From the NCBI RefSeq assembly GCF_945952055.1, contig NZ_CAMFHB010000020.1, forward strand, positions 41,285-105,284: a stretch of DNA of 64,000 bases, read 5' to 3'. Position 1 is the first letter of the stretch. Every line of letters begins with the position of its first letter. The position numbers and the translations under genes are program-made. This document shows, one piece after another, positions 9,480 through 19,300 of this stretch. Under the pieces are notes generated by a model. The model was not told the DNA's origin, searched no databases, and saw only the letters and a list, made by a program, of their open reading frames with translations. The stretch is from an uncultured Alsobacter sp. Lineage in GTDB: Bacteria; Pseudomonadota; Alphaproteobacteria; Rhizobiales; Beijerinckiaceae.

Positions 9480-11150
9480 ATGGCAAGCGGAGCCGACGAA
9501 CTCGTCTTCATTCCCCTCGGCGGCGTCGGGGAGATCGGCATGAACGCCTATCTCTACGGCTTCGGCCCGAAGCAGAAACGCAAATGGCTCATGGTCGACT
9601 GCGGCGTGAGCTTTGCGGGAGACGATCTTCCCGGCATCGATCTCGTGATTCCCGACGTGCGCTTCCTGGAGGAGCGGCGGGGCGATCTCGTGGGCATCAT
9701 CATCACCCACGCGCACGAGGACCACATCGGCGCGCTGATCGACCTGTGGCCGCGCCTGAAGGCGCCGGTCTACGCGACGCAGTTCGCCGCCGACCTGCTC
9801 GACATCCGGCGCATGCAGGAGCAGGGCGCGCCCAAGATCCCCATGAACGTGGTGGACCGGGGCACGCGGCTGTCGCTCGGCCCGTTCGACGTCGAGTTCG
9901 TGGCGGTGGCCCACTCGATTCCCGAGTCGACCGCGCTCGCCATCCGTACGCCCGTCGGCACGGTGCTGCACACCGGCGACTGGAAGATCGATCCCAATCC
10001 CGGCGTGAGCTGGACGACCGATGAGAAGCGCCTGGCCGAGATCGGCGAGGAAGGCGTGCTCGCGCTCGTGTGCGATTCGACCAACGTCATCCGCGGCGGC
10101 GAGAGCCCCAGCGAGAAGGACGTCGCGGCAACCCTCGTCGACCTCGTCGCGACCGCGAAGGGCAGGGTGGCCGTCACGACGTTCGCCTCCAACGTGGCGC
10201 GTATCCGGGCCGTCGCCGAGGCGGCGCTCGCCAACGGGCGCGAGGTGGTGGCCATCGGGCGCGCCATGGACCGCGTCATCCAGGTCGCGACCGAACTCGG
10301 CTATCTGGACGGCCTGCCGCCCTTCCGCGGTTCGGACGCCTATGGCTACCTGCCGCGCGACAAGGTCGTGGCGCTGCTCACCGGCAGCCAGGGCGAGCCG
10401 CGCGCCGCGCTCGCGCGCGTGGCCGAGGACCAGCATCCCGACGTGGCGCTCGCCCCCGGTGACCGGGTGATCCTCTCCTCGCGCACCATCCCGGGCAACG
10501 AGAAGGCCGTCGGCCGGATCATCAACAACCTGATCCGCCAGGGCATCGAGGTCATCACCGACCGCTCGCACCTGGTCCACGTCTCGGGCCATCCGCGCCG
10601 GGGCGAACTCGAGAAGATGTATGGCTGGGTTCGGCCGAAGGTCGCCCTGCCGATGCACGGCGAGGACCTGCACCTGCACGAGCATGCCGTCCTGGCGCGC
10701 TCGCTGGGCGTGCCGGACGTGGTCGAGCTCGGCGACGGCGACGTGATCCTGCTGGGCCCCGGCAAGCCCGGCGTGGTCGACCAGATCCATCACGGGCGCG
10801 TCTTCAAGGACGGCAGCCTGCTGATCGGCGCGGCCGATTCGACCGTGTCGGAGCGCCGCCGCCTGTCCTTCGCGGGCGTGGTGTCGGTGGCCGTGGCCAT
10901 CGACGGGCGCGGCGAGCTCATCGGCGACCCGGCCTTCGAGATCACCGGGCTTCCGCAGGTGACCCGCGACGGCAAGCCGTTCGAGGACGTCATCGAGGAT
11001 GCGATCCTCAACGTCGTGAATGGCCTGTCCCGCCAGCGCCGGCGCGATGCCGACCTCGTAGAGAACGCGATCGACCGGGCCGTGCGGGCCGCGGTGAACG
11101 AGGCCTGGGGCAAGAAGCCCACCTGCCACGTCCACGTGCTGGTGGTATAG
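9480..11150 (+). CDS. rnj: ribonuclease J
   Basis: Metallo-beta-lactamase/beta-CASP nuclease (556 aa) acting as 5-prime exonuclease and endonuclease in RNA maturation and decay. The zinc motif HAHEDH lies at residues 77-82. Further metal ligands and beta-CASP motifs are visible in HTGDWKID, VCDSTN, and SGHPRRGELEKMYGWVRPK. The gene starts 10 bp after birA behind aggatagcga. Length is normal for the alphaproteobacterial enzyme. Confidence 0.95.
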   Translation: MASGADELVFIPLGGVGEIGMNAYLYGFGPKQKRKWLMVDCGVSFAGDDLPGIDLVIPDVRFLEERRGDLVGIIITHAHEDHIGALIDLWPRLKAPVYATQFAADLLDIRRMQEQGAPKIPMNVVDRGTRLSLGPFDVEFVAVAHSIPESTALAIRTPVGTVLHTGDWKIDPNPGVSWTTDEKRLAEIGEEGVLALVCDSTNVIRGGESPSEKDVAATLVDLVATAKGRVAVTTFASNVARIRAVAEAALANGREVVAIGRAMDRVIQVATELGYLDGLPPFRGSDAYGYLPRDKVVALLTGSQGEPRAALARVAEDQHPDVALAPGDRVILSSRTIPGNEKAVGRIINNLIRQGIEVITDRSHLVHVSGHPRRGELEKMYGWVRPKVALPMHGEDLHLHEHAVLARSLGVPDVVELGDGDVILLGPGKPGVVDQIHHGRVFKDGSLLIGAADSTVSERRRLSFAGVVSVAVAIDGRGELIGDPAFEITGLPQVTRDGKPFEDVIEDAILNVVNGLSRQRRRDADLVENAIDRAVRAAVNEAWGKKPTCHVHVLVV

Positions 11151-11230
11151 CGCTCGCCGAAAGGCGGGCGTTACGCCAGGGCCGGTCGGCTGTATCCATG
11201 CGGCCGACCCTGGCTGCCAAGGAGAGCGAC

Positions 11231-11635
11231 ATGATCGGACGGCTGAACCACGTGGCGATTGCGGTGCGCGATCTCGCCGCAGCCACGCGCATCTACACCG
11301 ACACGCTCGGCGCCAAGGTCTCGGCACCACTGCCGCAGCCCGAGCACGGCGTGACCGTGGTGTTCATCGAGCTCCCCAACACTAAGATCGAGCTCCTGGA
11401 GCCGCTGGGGGAGGGGTCTCCCGTGGCCAAGTTCCTGGAGAAGAGCCCGGACGGCGGCATCCACCACGTCTGCTACGAGGTGGACGACATCATCGCGGCC
11501 CGCGACAGGCTCAAGGCCACCGGGGCGCGGGTGCTGGGCACCGGCGAGCCGCGAATCGGCGCCCACGGCAAGCCCGTGCTGTTCCTTCATCCGAAGGACT
11601 TCAACGGCACGCTGGTCGAACTCGAGCAGGCCTGA
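11231..11635 (+). CDS. mce: methylmalonyl-CoA epimerase
   Basis: Interconverts the R and S epimers of methylmalonyl-CoA in propionyl-CoA metabolism. The 134-aa protein is a two-module vicinal-oxygen-chelate fold, with HVAIAVRDL near the N-terminus, HHVCYEVDD in the middle and a C-terminal metal-ligand glutamate in GTLVELEQ. ATG 11231 follows aaggagagcgac; an in-frame ATG at 11198 is less likely. The downstream DUF1467 gene is 9 bp away, an arrangement common in Rhizobiales. Confidence 0.92.
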   Translation: MIGRLNHVAIAVRDLAAATRIYTDTLGAKVSAPLPQPEHGVTVVFIELPNTKIELLEPLGEGSPVAKFLEKSPDGGIHHVCYEVDDIIAARDRLKATGARVLGTGEPRIGAHGKPVLFLHPKDFNGTLVELEQA

Positions 11636-11644
11636 TTCCCGCCC

Positions 11645-11872
11645 ATGAGCATCGCCGGCGCGATCGCGCTCTACTTCATCGTCTGGTGGCTCACGCTGTT
11701 CGCCATGCTGCCCATCGGCGTGCGCAGCCAGCATGAGGACGGCAACGTGACGGCCGGGACGGACCCCGGCGCACCAAAGATGCCGATGATGGCCAAGAAG
11801 GTCCTGTGGACCACGCTGGCCGCGGTGCCGGTGACGGCCGTGATCTACTACTGGATCGTCTGGTTCGAGTGA
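11645..11872 (+). CDS. DUF1467 family small membrane protein
   Basis: A 75-aa protein with two membrane helices (about 4-24 and 50-71) separated by a short polar loop (GVRSQHEDGNVTAGTDPGAP). It matches the DUF1467 family, found almost only in Alphaproteobacteria and often encoded between mce and proS, as here. Function is unknown. A typical ribosome binding site is not obvious, so translation may be coupled to mce. Confidence 0.85.
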   Translation: MSIAGAIALYFIVWWLTLFAMLPIGVRSQHEDGNVTAGTDPGAPKMPMMAKKVLWTTLAAVPVTAVIYYWIVWFE

Positions 11873-11918
11873 GCGGGGAGCCTGTTGGCGATCCCTCCTC
11901 TTTCACTGCTTCCATGCC

Positions 11919-12031
11919 CCTCATCCTGAGCCACGGCCCGTAGGGCCGTGAGTCGAAGGACGCACAGCCGTGCAGCCGCAGGCATTGTGCGTCCTTCGAC
12001 TCGGCCGCTTTGCGGCCGGCTCAGGATGAGG
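11919..12031. repeat. palindromic repeat, family A, copy 1
   Basis: A 113-bp element whose ends are perfect inverted repeats (cctcatcctgagcc and ggctcaggatgagg). Inside are two small side hairpins (cggcccgtagggccg and cggccgctttgcggccg) and a central stem of 16 bp (gagtcgaaggacgcac with gtgcgtccttcgactc). The whole can fold as a cloverleaf. A second copy lies at 19900-20011, just after dnaE. Both copies are intergenic. Confidence 0.9.
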
Positions 12032-12081
12032 GAGATGGGGGCTGGAAAAGAAGAACCCGGCAGAGAGGTTCTGCAAAGAAT

Positions 12082-12119
12082 TTAGGCAGGGCTCGCGCCC
12101 TGCCTAAGAGGAGTTTTTT
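12082..12119 (+). terminator. possible terminator hairpin downstream of the mce/DUF1467 unit
   Basis: A perfect 10-bp stem (ttaggcaggg with ccctgcctaa) and a 6-nt loop, followed 6 nt later by six T residues. The gap between stem and T run makes it imperfect as a Rho-independent terminator. It could end transcription from the nuo-birA-rnj-mce direction before proS, or act as a leader structure. Confidence 0.4.
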
Positions 12120-12475
12120 CGTGACTTTCGGTGGAGCGTCAGCCTCGAAGGCGCCATCTACCACCCGATGCCACAGTGCCCTTCCCGGAGCATTGTTGTG
12201 GCCGTCTTCCTCCCAAGACTTGGACCCGGGTTCACGTACCGGTTCGTGCCGGTATCGACCCTGTTCTTGTGGCGCATAGTCATAGCCTACGTATTTCGCC
12301 CTGTCATCATTTTGTGCAGGGGGTGGCGACAAAAAGATGCAATCGCCCTGTGCACAGACGAAGAGACCGCGCGGAAACCCGGGAGGGCCCTGTCTCCCTT
12401 GTCTTTTGCGCCGCGTTGGCTTTCATGGGCCTGCGCGAATCCGCGCCAACGCCGCCCCGTGACCGAGCCAGATCC
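12120..12475 (+). other. AT-richer leader region upstream of proS
   Basis: About 355 bp without a convincing gene. It is less GC-rich than its surroundings and has short inverted segments such as taccgg/ccggta near 12238-12255 and ccctg/caggg pairs near 12300-12350. A minus-strand open frame spans much of it but has only a TTG start and no ribosome binding site. No known RNA family (tmRNA, SRP RNA, RNase P, T-box) could be recognised. It probably contains the proS promoter and a long 5-prime leader. Confidence 0.4.
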
Positions 12476-13798
12476 ATGCGCCTCTCCCGCTACTTCCTCC
12501 CGATCCTGCGCGAGACCCCGAAGGAGGCCGAGATCGTCTCCCATCGGCTGATGCTGCGGGCCGGGCTCGTCCGCCAGGAATCGGGCGGCATCTATGCGTG
12601 GCTGCCGGCGGGCCTGCGGGTGCTGAACAAGATCAACGCGATCATCCGCGAGGAGCAGAATCGCTCCGGGGCCATCGAGCTCCTGATGCCGACGATCCAG
12701 TCCGCAGACCTGTGGCGCGAGTCGGGCCGCTACGAGGCCTACGGCAAGGAAATGCTGCGCATCAAGGACCGGCACGATCGCGACATGCTGTTCGGGCCGA
12801 CCAACGAGGAGATGATCACGGAGATCTTCCGCGGCTATGTAAGGTCCTACAAGGACCTGCCGCTGAACCTCTACCACATCCAGTGGAAGTTCCGGGACGA
12901 GATCCGGCCGCGCTTCGGCACCATGCGCTCGCGCGAGTTCCTGATGAAGGACGCCTATTCCTTCGACCTCGACGAGGCCGGCGCCCGCCATTCCTACAAC
13001 AAGATGTTCGTGGCTTATCTGCGCACGTTCCATCGGCTCGGCGTGACCTCGATTCCCATGCGCGCGGACACAGGCCCCATCGGCGGCGATCTCAGCCACG
13101 AGTTCATCATCCTCGCCTCGACGGGCGAAAGCGAAGTGTTCTGCGACAAGTCGGTGCTCGACCTGCCGATTCCCCCCGCCGACACGAACTTCGACGACGT
13201 CGATGCGCTGCAGGGCATCGTGAAGGCCTGGACGACCCCCTACGCCGCCACGAGCGAGATGCACGACGCGGCCGCCTTCGCCGCGGTGCCGGCCGACCGG
13301 CAGGTCTCGGCGCGCGGCATCGAGGTGGGTCACATCTTCTATTTCGGAACGAAGTATTCCGCCCCGATGCGCGCGGTGGTCGCCGGCCCGGACGGGCAGG
13401 AGCGGGCGGTCCACATGGGCTCCTACGGCATCGGGCCTTCGCGCATGGCGGCCGCGCTGATCGAGGCCTCGCACGACGAGCAGGGCATCGTGTGGCCGGA
13501 CGCGGTGGCACCATTCAAGGTGGCGCTGCTCAACCTCAAGGTCGGCGACAGCGGCACCGACGGCGCCTGCGAGACGATCTACCGGGCGCTGGCGGCGCGC
13601 GGCATCGACGTGCTGTACGACGACCGCGAGGAGCGGCCGGGCGCCAAGTTCGCCACGGCCGATCTCGTCGGCATGCCGTGGCAGGTGCTCGTCGGGCCGA
13701 AGTCGCTCGCCGAGGGCAAGGTCGAGCTGAAGCGCCGTTCGACGGGCGAGCGCACGCTCGTCTCGATCGAGGACGCCGTCGTCCACCTGTCGGCCTGA
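12476..13798 (+). CDS. proS: prolyl-tRNA synthetase
   Basis: Charges tRNA-Pro (440 aa). Class II motifs are visible: motif 2 in [20 protein letters not shown] and motif 3 in [14 protein letters not shown]. It has the short alphaproteobacterial form that lacks the large editing insertion between motifs 2 and 3, and ends with an anticodon-binding domain. ATG 12476 gives the standard N-terminus [19 protein letters not shown]; the open frame further upstream is not conserved-looking. lolC follows after 7 bp. Confidence 0.96.
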   Translation: MRLSRYFLPILRETPKEAEIVSHRLMLRAGLVRQESGGIYAWLPAGLRVLNKINAIIREEQNRSGAIELLMPTIQSADLWRESGRYEAYGKEMLRIKDRHDRDMLFGPTNEEMITEIFRGYVRSYKDLPLNLYHIQWKFRDEIRPRFGTMRSREFLMKDAYSFDLDEAGARHSYNKMFVAYLRTFHRLGVTSIPMRADTGPIGGDLSHEFIILASTGESEVFCDKSVLDLPIPPADTNFDDVDALQGIVKAWTTPYAATSEMHDAAAFAAVPADRQVSARGIEVGHIFYFGTKYSAPMRAVVAGPDGQERAVHMGSYGIGPSRMAAALIEASHDEQGIVWPDAVAPFKVALLNLKVGDSGTDGACETIYRALAARGIDVLYDDREERPGAKFATADLVGMPWQVLVGPKSLAEGKVELKRRSTGERTLVSIEDAVVHLSA

Positions 13799-13805
13799 GG
13801 ACCGG

Positions 13806-15098
13806 ATGACGGACGCCCCCGCCGAGCCCGATCGCGGACCACGCGGAACGGCGCCGTTCGCCTCCTTCGAATGGATGGTGGCGCTGCGCTACCTGCGGGC
13901 GCGACGCAAGGAAGGCTTCATCTCGGTGATCGCCGGCTTCTCCTTCGCCGGCATCATGCTGGGCGTGGCGACGCTGATCATCGTGATGTCGGTGATGAAC
14001 GGCTTCCGCGCCGAACTGCTGAACAAGATCGTCGGGATCAACGGCCACATCTTCATCGCCGGCGTCGACAAGCCGCTGACCGACTATGTCGACGTGACGC
14101 AGGCGCTGGCCAAGGTGCCCGGCATCAAGCTCGCCTTCCCGCTCGTCGAAGGGCAGGCGCTCGCGTCCGCGCCCGCCGGGGCCGGCGGCGTGCTGGTGCG
14201 GGGCGTGCGCGAGGCCGACATCAAGCGCATCCCGGCGATCGGCGACACGATCCGCGCCGGATCGCTCGACAATTTCGACACCTCCGGCGGCGTGGCGATC
14301 GGCAAACGCCTGGCCGAGCAGCTGTTCATCCGCCCGGGCGACAGCCTGACGCTCACCGCGCCCAAGGGGGCGGAGACGCCGTTCGGGGTGACCCCGCGCA
14401 TCAAGACCTATCCGGTGGTCGCGGTGTTCGAGGTCGGCATGTCGGAGTTCGACGCCGGCTTCGTCTACATGCCGCTCACGGAGGCCCAGGGCTATTTCAA
14501 CCGCGACGGCGACGTCACGGCGATCGAGGTGTTCCTCAACCGCCCCGACGCGATCGAGGAGGCGCGCTACGGCATCGAGCAGGCGGTGACGCGACCCATC
14601 GTCATCTCGGACTGGCGGCAGCGGAACAAGACGTTCTTCGGCGTGCTCGAGGTCGAGCGGAACGTCATGTTCATCATCCTGATGCTGATCGTGCTCGTGG
14701 CGGCGCTCAACATCGTCTCCGGCCTCATCATGCTGGTGAAGGACAAGAGCGCCGACATCGCCATCCTGCGCACCATGGGGGCGACCCGCGGCGCGATCAT
14801 GCGCATCTTCCTCATCACCGGGGCGTCGATCGGCATCGTCGGTACCCTGGCGGGCTTCCTCCTGGGACTGCTGATCAGCCTCAACGTGGAGCCGATCCGC
14901 GCCTTCGTGTCGAAGATGACGAACACCAACCTGTTTCCGGCGGAGTTCTATTTCCTCAGCCGGCTGCCGTCGGACGTCGATCCGCGTGAGGTGGTCACGA
15001 TCGTCGTGCTGTCGATGGTCCTGTCGCTGATCGCGACCCTCTATCCCTCATGGCGTGCCGCCCGGCTCGATCCGGTCGAGGCGCTTCGCTACGAGTGA
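13806..15098 (+). CDS. lolC: lipoprotein-releasing ABC transporter permease (LolC/LolE family)
   Basis: Inner-membrane permease that extracts mature lipoproteins for transfer to LolA. The 430-aa protein has a first membrane helix (about 38-60), a large periplasmic domain, then three C-terminal helices forming an FtsX-type domain with [20 protein letters not shown] and a final [11 protein letters not shown]. Only one permease gene accompanies lolD, as in many Alphaproteobacteria where a single LolF-like protein may work as a homodimer. Start ATG 13806 lies 7 bp after proS. Confidence 0.93.
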   Translation: MTDAPAEPDRGPRGTAPFASFEWMVALRYLRARRKEGFISVIAGFSFAGIMLGVATLIIVMSVMNGFRAELLNKIVGINGHIFIAGVDKPLTDYVDVTQALAKVPGIKLAFPLVEGQALASAPAGAGGVLVRGVREADIKRIPAIGDTIRAGSLDNFDTSGGVAIGKRLAEQLFIRPGDSLTLTAPKGAETPFGVTPRIKTYPVVAVFEVGMSEFDAGFVYMPLTEAQGYFNRDGDVTAIEVFLNRPDAIEEARYGIEQAVTRPIVISDWRQRNKTFFGVLEVERNVMFIILMLIVLVAALNIVSGLIMLVKDKSADIAILRTMGATRGAIMRIFLITGASIGIVGTLAGFLLGLLISLNVEPIRAFVSKMTNTNLFPAEFYFLSRLPSDVDPREVVTIVVLSMVLSLIATLYPSWRAARLDPVEALRYE

Positions 15099-15105
15099 GG
15101 GACCC

Positions 15106-15798
<693 letters not shown>

Positions 15799-15860
15799 GG
15801 CGCGTCCCGGCCGGAATTAACCCTCCCGTGCGGTGGCGCACAAAAGAACAAAAGCGGGCA

Positions 15861-15889
15861 TTGTAAAGAGAACAAAACTCGAACATGAT
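15861..15889 (+). promoter_or_regulatory. putative SOS promoter: LexA box between -35 and -10
   Basis: A candidate -35 (ttgtaa, 15861-15866) and -10 (catgat, 15884-15889) are 17 bp apart. The spacer carries GAAC-N7-GAAC at 15870-15884, the direct-repeat operator recognised by alphaproteobacterial LexA. Bound LexA would block RNA polymerase directly. The next start codon downstream is that of the 31-codon gene at 15919, with dnaE further on at 16385. Confidence 0.7.
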
Positions 15890-15918
15890 CGGGGCATAGA
15901 GGAAACACGGAGGGTTCC

Positions 15919-16014
15919 ATGCTGCGACTGATCATCGAGGACATCGCCGAACTCACTTCCCTCGCCATGTTCGTCGGCGCCATCCTGTTCTGGGCCAAGG
16001 GTTTCGCCGCCTAG
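15919..16014 (+). CDS. 31-residue single-span membrane peptide, SidA-like SOS-induced cell-division inhibitor candidate
   Basis: A tiny gene with ATG 15919 behind ggaggg (15909-15914) and a TAG stop. The peptide begins MLRLIIEDIAELTS, has one hydrophobic span (about LAMFVGAILFW) and ends AKGFAA. It lies directly downstream of a promoter containing a LexA box and between lolD and dnaE. In Caulobacter, SidA is a 29-residue SOS-induced inner-membrane peptide that blocks division; size, topology and SOS control match here. Sequence homology to SidA cannot be verified without a search, so the function is inferred. It is too short for most gene finders. Confidence 0.7.
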   Translation: MLRLIIEDIAELTSLAMFVGAILFWAKGFAA

Positions 16015-16384
16015 GGTGAATGCCGGGGTTCCAGGAATCCTCAATGTTTCCGCTTCACGGCTGGGCCGAACGGCGGAGACGTTTTTTCTGGGCAAACTTC
16101 GCGGTTCGTTTCCGTATCCCCATCTCCCTCTCAGCTGTCATGCCCGGGCTTGGCCCGGGCATCCACGACTTTGCCGGGGCCATCCGCAGTCGTGGATGGC
16201 CGGGCCAAGCCCGGCCAGGACGCGGAGAGGGGTGAGCACGTTGAACGAAAACAATGATTGCTGAGCTCCGAGCGGGAGCGCAGCGACCCTTGAGAATGCT
16301 GCTCTCCGTCGTGGATGAGCGCCTACACCTCTGGACCGTGCGCCCGCCCATCGCGACAATGCGCTCCCCACCCGGAGATCGCCC
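16015..16384. other. intergenic region before dnaE, containing a palindromic repeat
   Basis: About 370 bp between the 31-codon gene and dnaE. It contains a T-rich stretch (gttttttctg, 16081-16090) that may belong to a terminator, family B palindrome copy 1, and about 150 bp of leader before the GTG start of dnaE. No further gene was seen. Confidence 0.6.
16131..16230. repeat. palindromic repeat, family B, copy 1
   Basis: One of seven copies in the window of a roughly 100-bp palindrome. Core pattern: side hairpin cccgggcttggcccggg, central arm ccacgacttt paired with agtcgtgg, then second side hairpin ccgggccaagcccgg, bounded by tcatg or cctgg and catgac or ccagga. Other copies are at 33822, 45924, 51494, 54115, 55150 and 63886. 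All are intergenic. Confidence 0.9.
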
Positions 16385-19300
16385 GTGAGTCGCATCCTGC
16401 GAGACGTCGGATTCGTGCACCTGCACGTGCATTCGTCCTTTTCCCTGCTCGAGGGCGCGCTCCGGGTCGACGAGCTGAAGAAGCTGGCGCTGAAGGACCA
16501 GATGCCGGCGCTGGCGCTGACCGACACGAACAACCTGTTCGGTGCGCTCGAATTTTCCGAGAAGCTGTCGGGCGCCGGCATCCAGCCGATCGTCGGCATC
16601 GAGCTCGCGGTCGAGACCGGCGACGAGCCGCCGCGGCGCAGCGGGCTGCCGCTGGCGCGGCCCGGCCTCGTGCTCCTGGCCGCCACGGCCCAGGGCTACG
16701 CCAACCTCATGCGGCTCGGCTCGCGCGCCTATCTCGGGCCCGCGCCCGGCGAACCGCCGCACGTGATGCTGCAAGAGATCCTCGACTCCAACGGTGGCCT
16801 GATCGCGCTCACCGGCGGACCCGACGGTCCCATCGACAGGGCCTTCGCCGGCGGGCGCCCCGATCTCGCCACCGCCAGGCTCGAGGCGCTCATGGGGGCC
16901 TTCGGCGATCGGCTCTATGTCGAGATCCAGCGCCACGGCATCGACCAGGAGCGCTCCGTCGAGCCCGAGCTCCTCGATCTCGCCTACCGCAAGTCGGTTC
17001 CCATCGTCGGCACCAACGAGCCGTTCTTCGGCAAGTCCGACGACTACGAGGCCCACGACGCGCTGCTCGCCATCGCGGAGGGCCGGCTCGTCTCGGATCC
17101 CGAGCGGCGGCGCCTGACGGCGGAGCACGACTTCAAGACGCGCGCCGAGATGGTGAAGCGTTTTGCGGATCTGCCGGAGGCCGCGGTCAACACGGTCGAG
17201 ATCGCCATGCGCTGCAGCTACCGGCCGCGCACCGGCAAGCCGATCCTGCCGCGCTTCACGACCGGCGACACCGACGACGTGGCCGAAGTCATCAGGGAGG
17301 AGGCGGCCGAGCTCCGCCGGCAGGCGCACGAGGGTCTGAGGGCCCGCATCGCGGCGCACGGCATCGCCCCCGGCATGAGCGAGGAGGAGTACGTCGCCCG
17401 GCTCGACTTCGAGCTGAACGTCATCGAGAAGATGAAGTACCCCGGCTACTTCCTGATCGTGGCTGACTTCATCAAGTGGGCGAAGTCGCAGGACATTCCC
17501 GTGGGGCCGGGCCGCGGATCGGGCGCCGGATCGCTCGTCGCCTACGCCACCACCATCACTGACCTCGATCCGCTGCGCTTCGGCCTGCTGTTCGAGCGCT
17601 TCCTCAATCCCGAACGCGTGTCGATGCCGGACTTCGACGTCGACTTCTGCCAGGAGCGGCGCGACGAGGTCATCCGCTACGTCCAGCGCCGCTACGGCCA
17701 GGACCGCGTCGCGCAGATCATCACCTTCGGCACGCTGCTGGCGCGCGGCGTCATGCGCGACGTGGGCCGTGTCCTGTCGATGTCCTACGGGCAGGTCGAC
17801 AAGCTCACCAAGCTGGTGCCGCAGAACCCGGCCAATCCGGTCACGCTGGCGCAGGCCATCGAGGGCGAGCCTCGCCTCCAGACGGCGGCCAAGGAAGAGC
17901 CGGTCGTCGGGCGCATGCTGGAGATCGCGCAGAAGCTGGAGGGCCTCTATCGCCACGCCTCGACGCACGCCGCCGGTATCGTCATCGGCGACCGTCCGCT
18001 CGACGAGGTGGTGCCGCTCTACCGCGACCCGAAGTCGGACATGCCGGTCACCCAGTTCAACATGAAGTGGGTGGAACCGGCCGGGCTGGTGAAGTTCGAC
18101 TTCCTCGGACTGAAGACGCTGACGGTGCTCAAGACCGCGGTCGACCTGCTCAAGCAGCGCGGCATCGTCGTGGACCTGTCCGCGATCCCGCTCGACGACA
18201 GGAAGACCTACGAGATGCTGGGGCGCGGCGAGACGGTCGCGGTGTTCCAGGTGGAATCGGTGGGCATGCGCAAGGCGCTGGTCGAGATGCGCGCCGACCG
18301 CTTCGAGGACATCATCGCGCTGGTCGCGCTCTACCGGCCGGGCCCGATGGCCAACATCCCGGTCTACTGCGCCCGCAAGCACGGCGAGGAGCAGCCGGAC
18401 TTCCTGCACCCCAAGCTGGAGTCGGTGCTGAAGGAGACGCAGGGCGTCATCATCTACCAGGAACAGGTGATGCAGATCGCGCAGATCCTGTCCGGCTACT
18501 CGCTCGGCGAGGCGGACATGCTGCGCCGCGCCATGGGCAAGAAGATCAAGGCGGAGATGGATGCCCAGCGCGCCCGCTTCGTCAACGGCGCCGTGGAGCG
18601 CGGCCTCGAACAGGCCCAGGCCGACACGATCTTCGACCTGCTCGCCAAATTCGCCGACTACGGCTTCAACAAGTCGCACGCCGCCGCCTACGCGCTCGTG
18701 GCCTACCAGACGGCCTATCTCAAGGCGAACTACCCGGTCGAGTTCCTGGCGGCGTCGATGACGCTCGACATGTCCAACACGGACAAGCTCTCGGAATTCC
18801 GCCGCGAGGCGCAGCGCATCGGCATCAAGGTCGAGCCGCCGTCGGTCAACCGCTCCGGCGTGAAGTTCGAGGTGCATCCCGACGGGGACGGCACCTACGC
18901 CATTCGCTACGCGCTCGCGGCGGTGAAGGGCGTCGGCGAGCAGGCCGTGGACAGCATCGTCGCCGCGCGGCGCGCCGGGCCGTTCCGCGACCTGGCGGAT
19001 TTCGCGAGGCGGCTCAACCCGCGCGCGGTCAACAAGCGGACGCTGGAAAGCCTGATCGCAGCCGGCGCGCTCGATTGCATCGAGCCGGACCGGGCCCGGG
19101 CCTCGGCCGCCCTCGATTCGGTCCTGGCCGCCGCCAACCGCGCCCACGACGAGGCCGCGGCGGGGCAGGGCGACATCTTCGGCAGCGCCGGGCAGCCCGA
19201 GCCGCTGCCGGTGCCCGCCTACCAGCCTTGGGCGGCATCGGAGCGCCTGCAGCGCGAGTACGACGCCATCGGCTTCTTCCTCACCGGGCATCCGCTCGAC

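Noticed and set aside
11150..11230. Terminator hairpin between rnj and mce
   Set aside because: gccaggg and ccctggc segments exist around 11173-11217, but the stem is interrupted and there is no T run.
12021..12332. 103-codon minus-strand frame between DUF1467 and proS
   Set aside because: It has only a TTG start, no ribosome binding site, no ATG, and runs through the hairpin and the family A palindrome edge.
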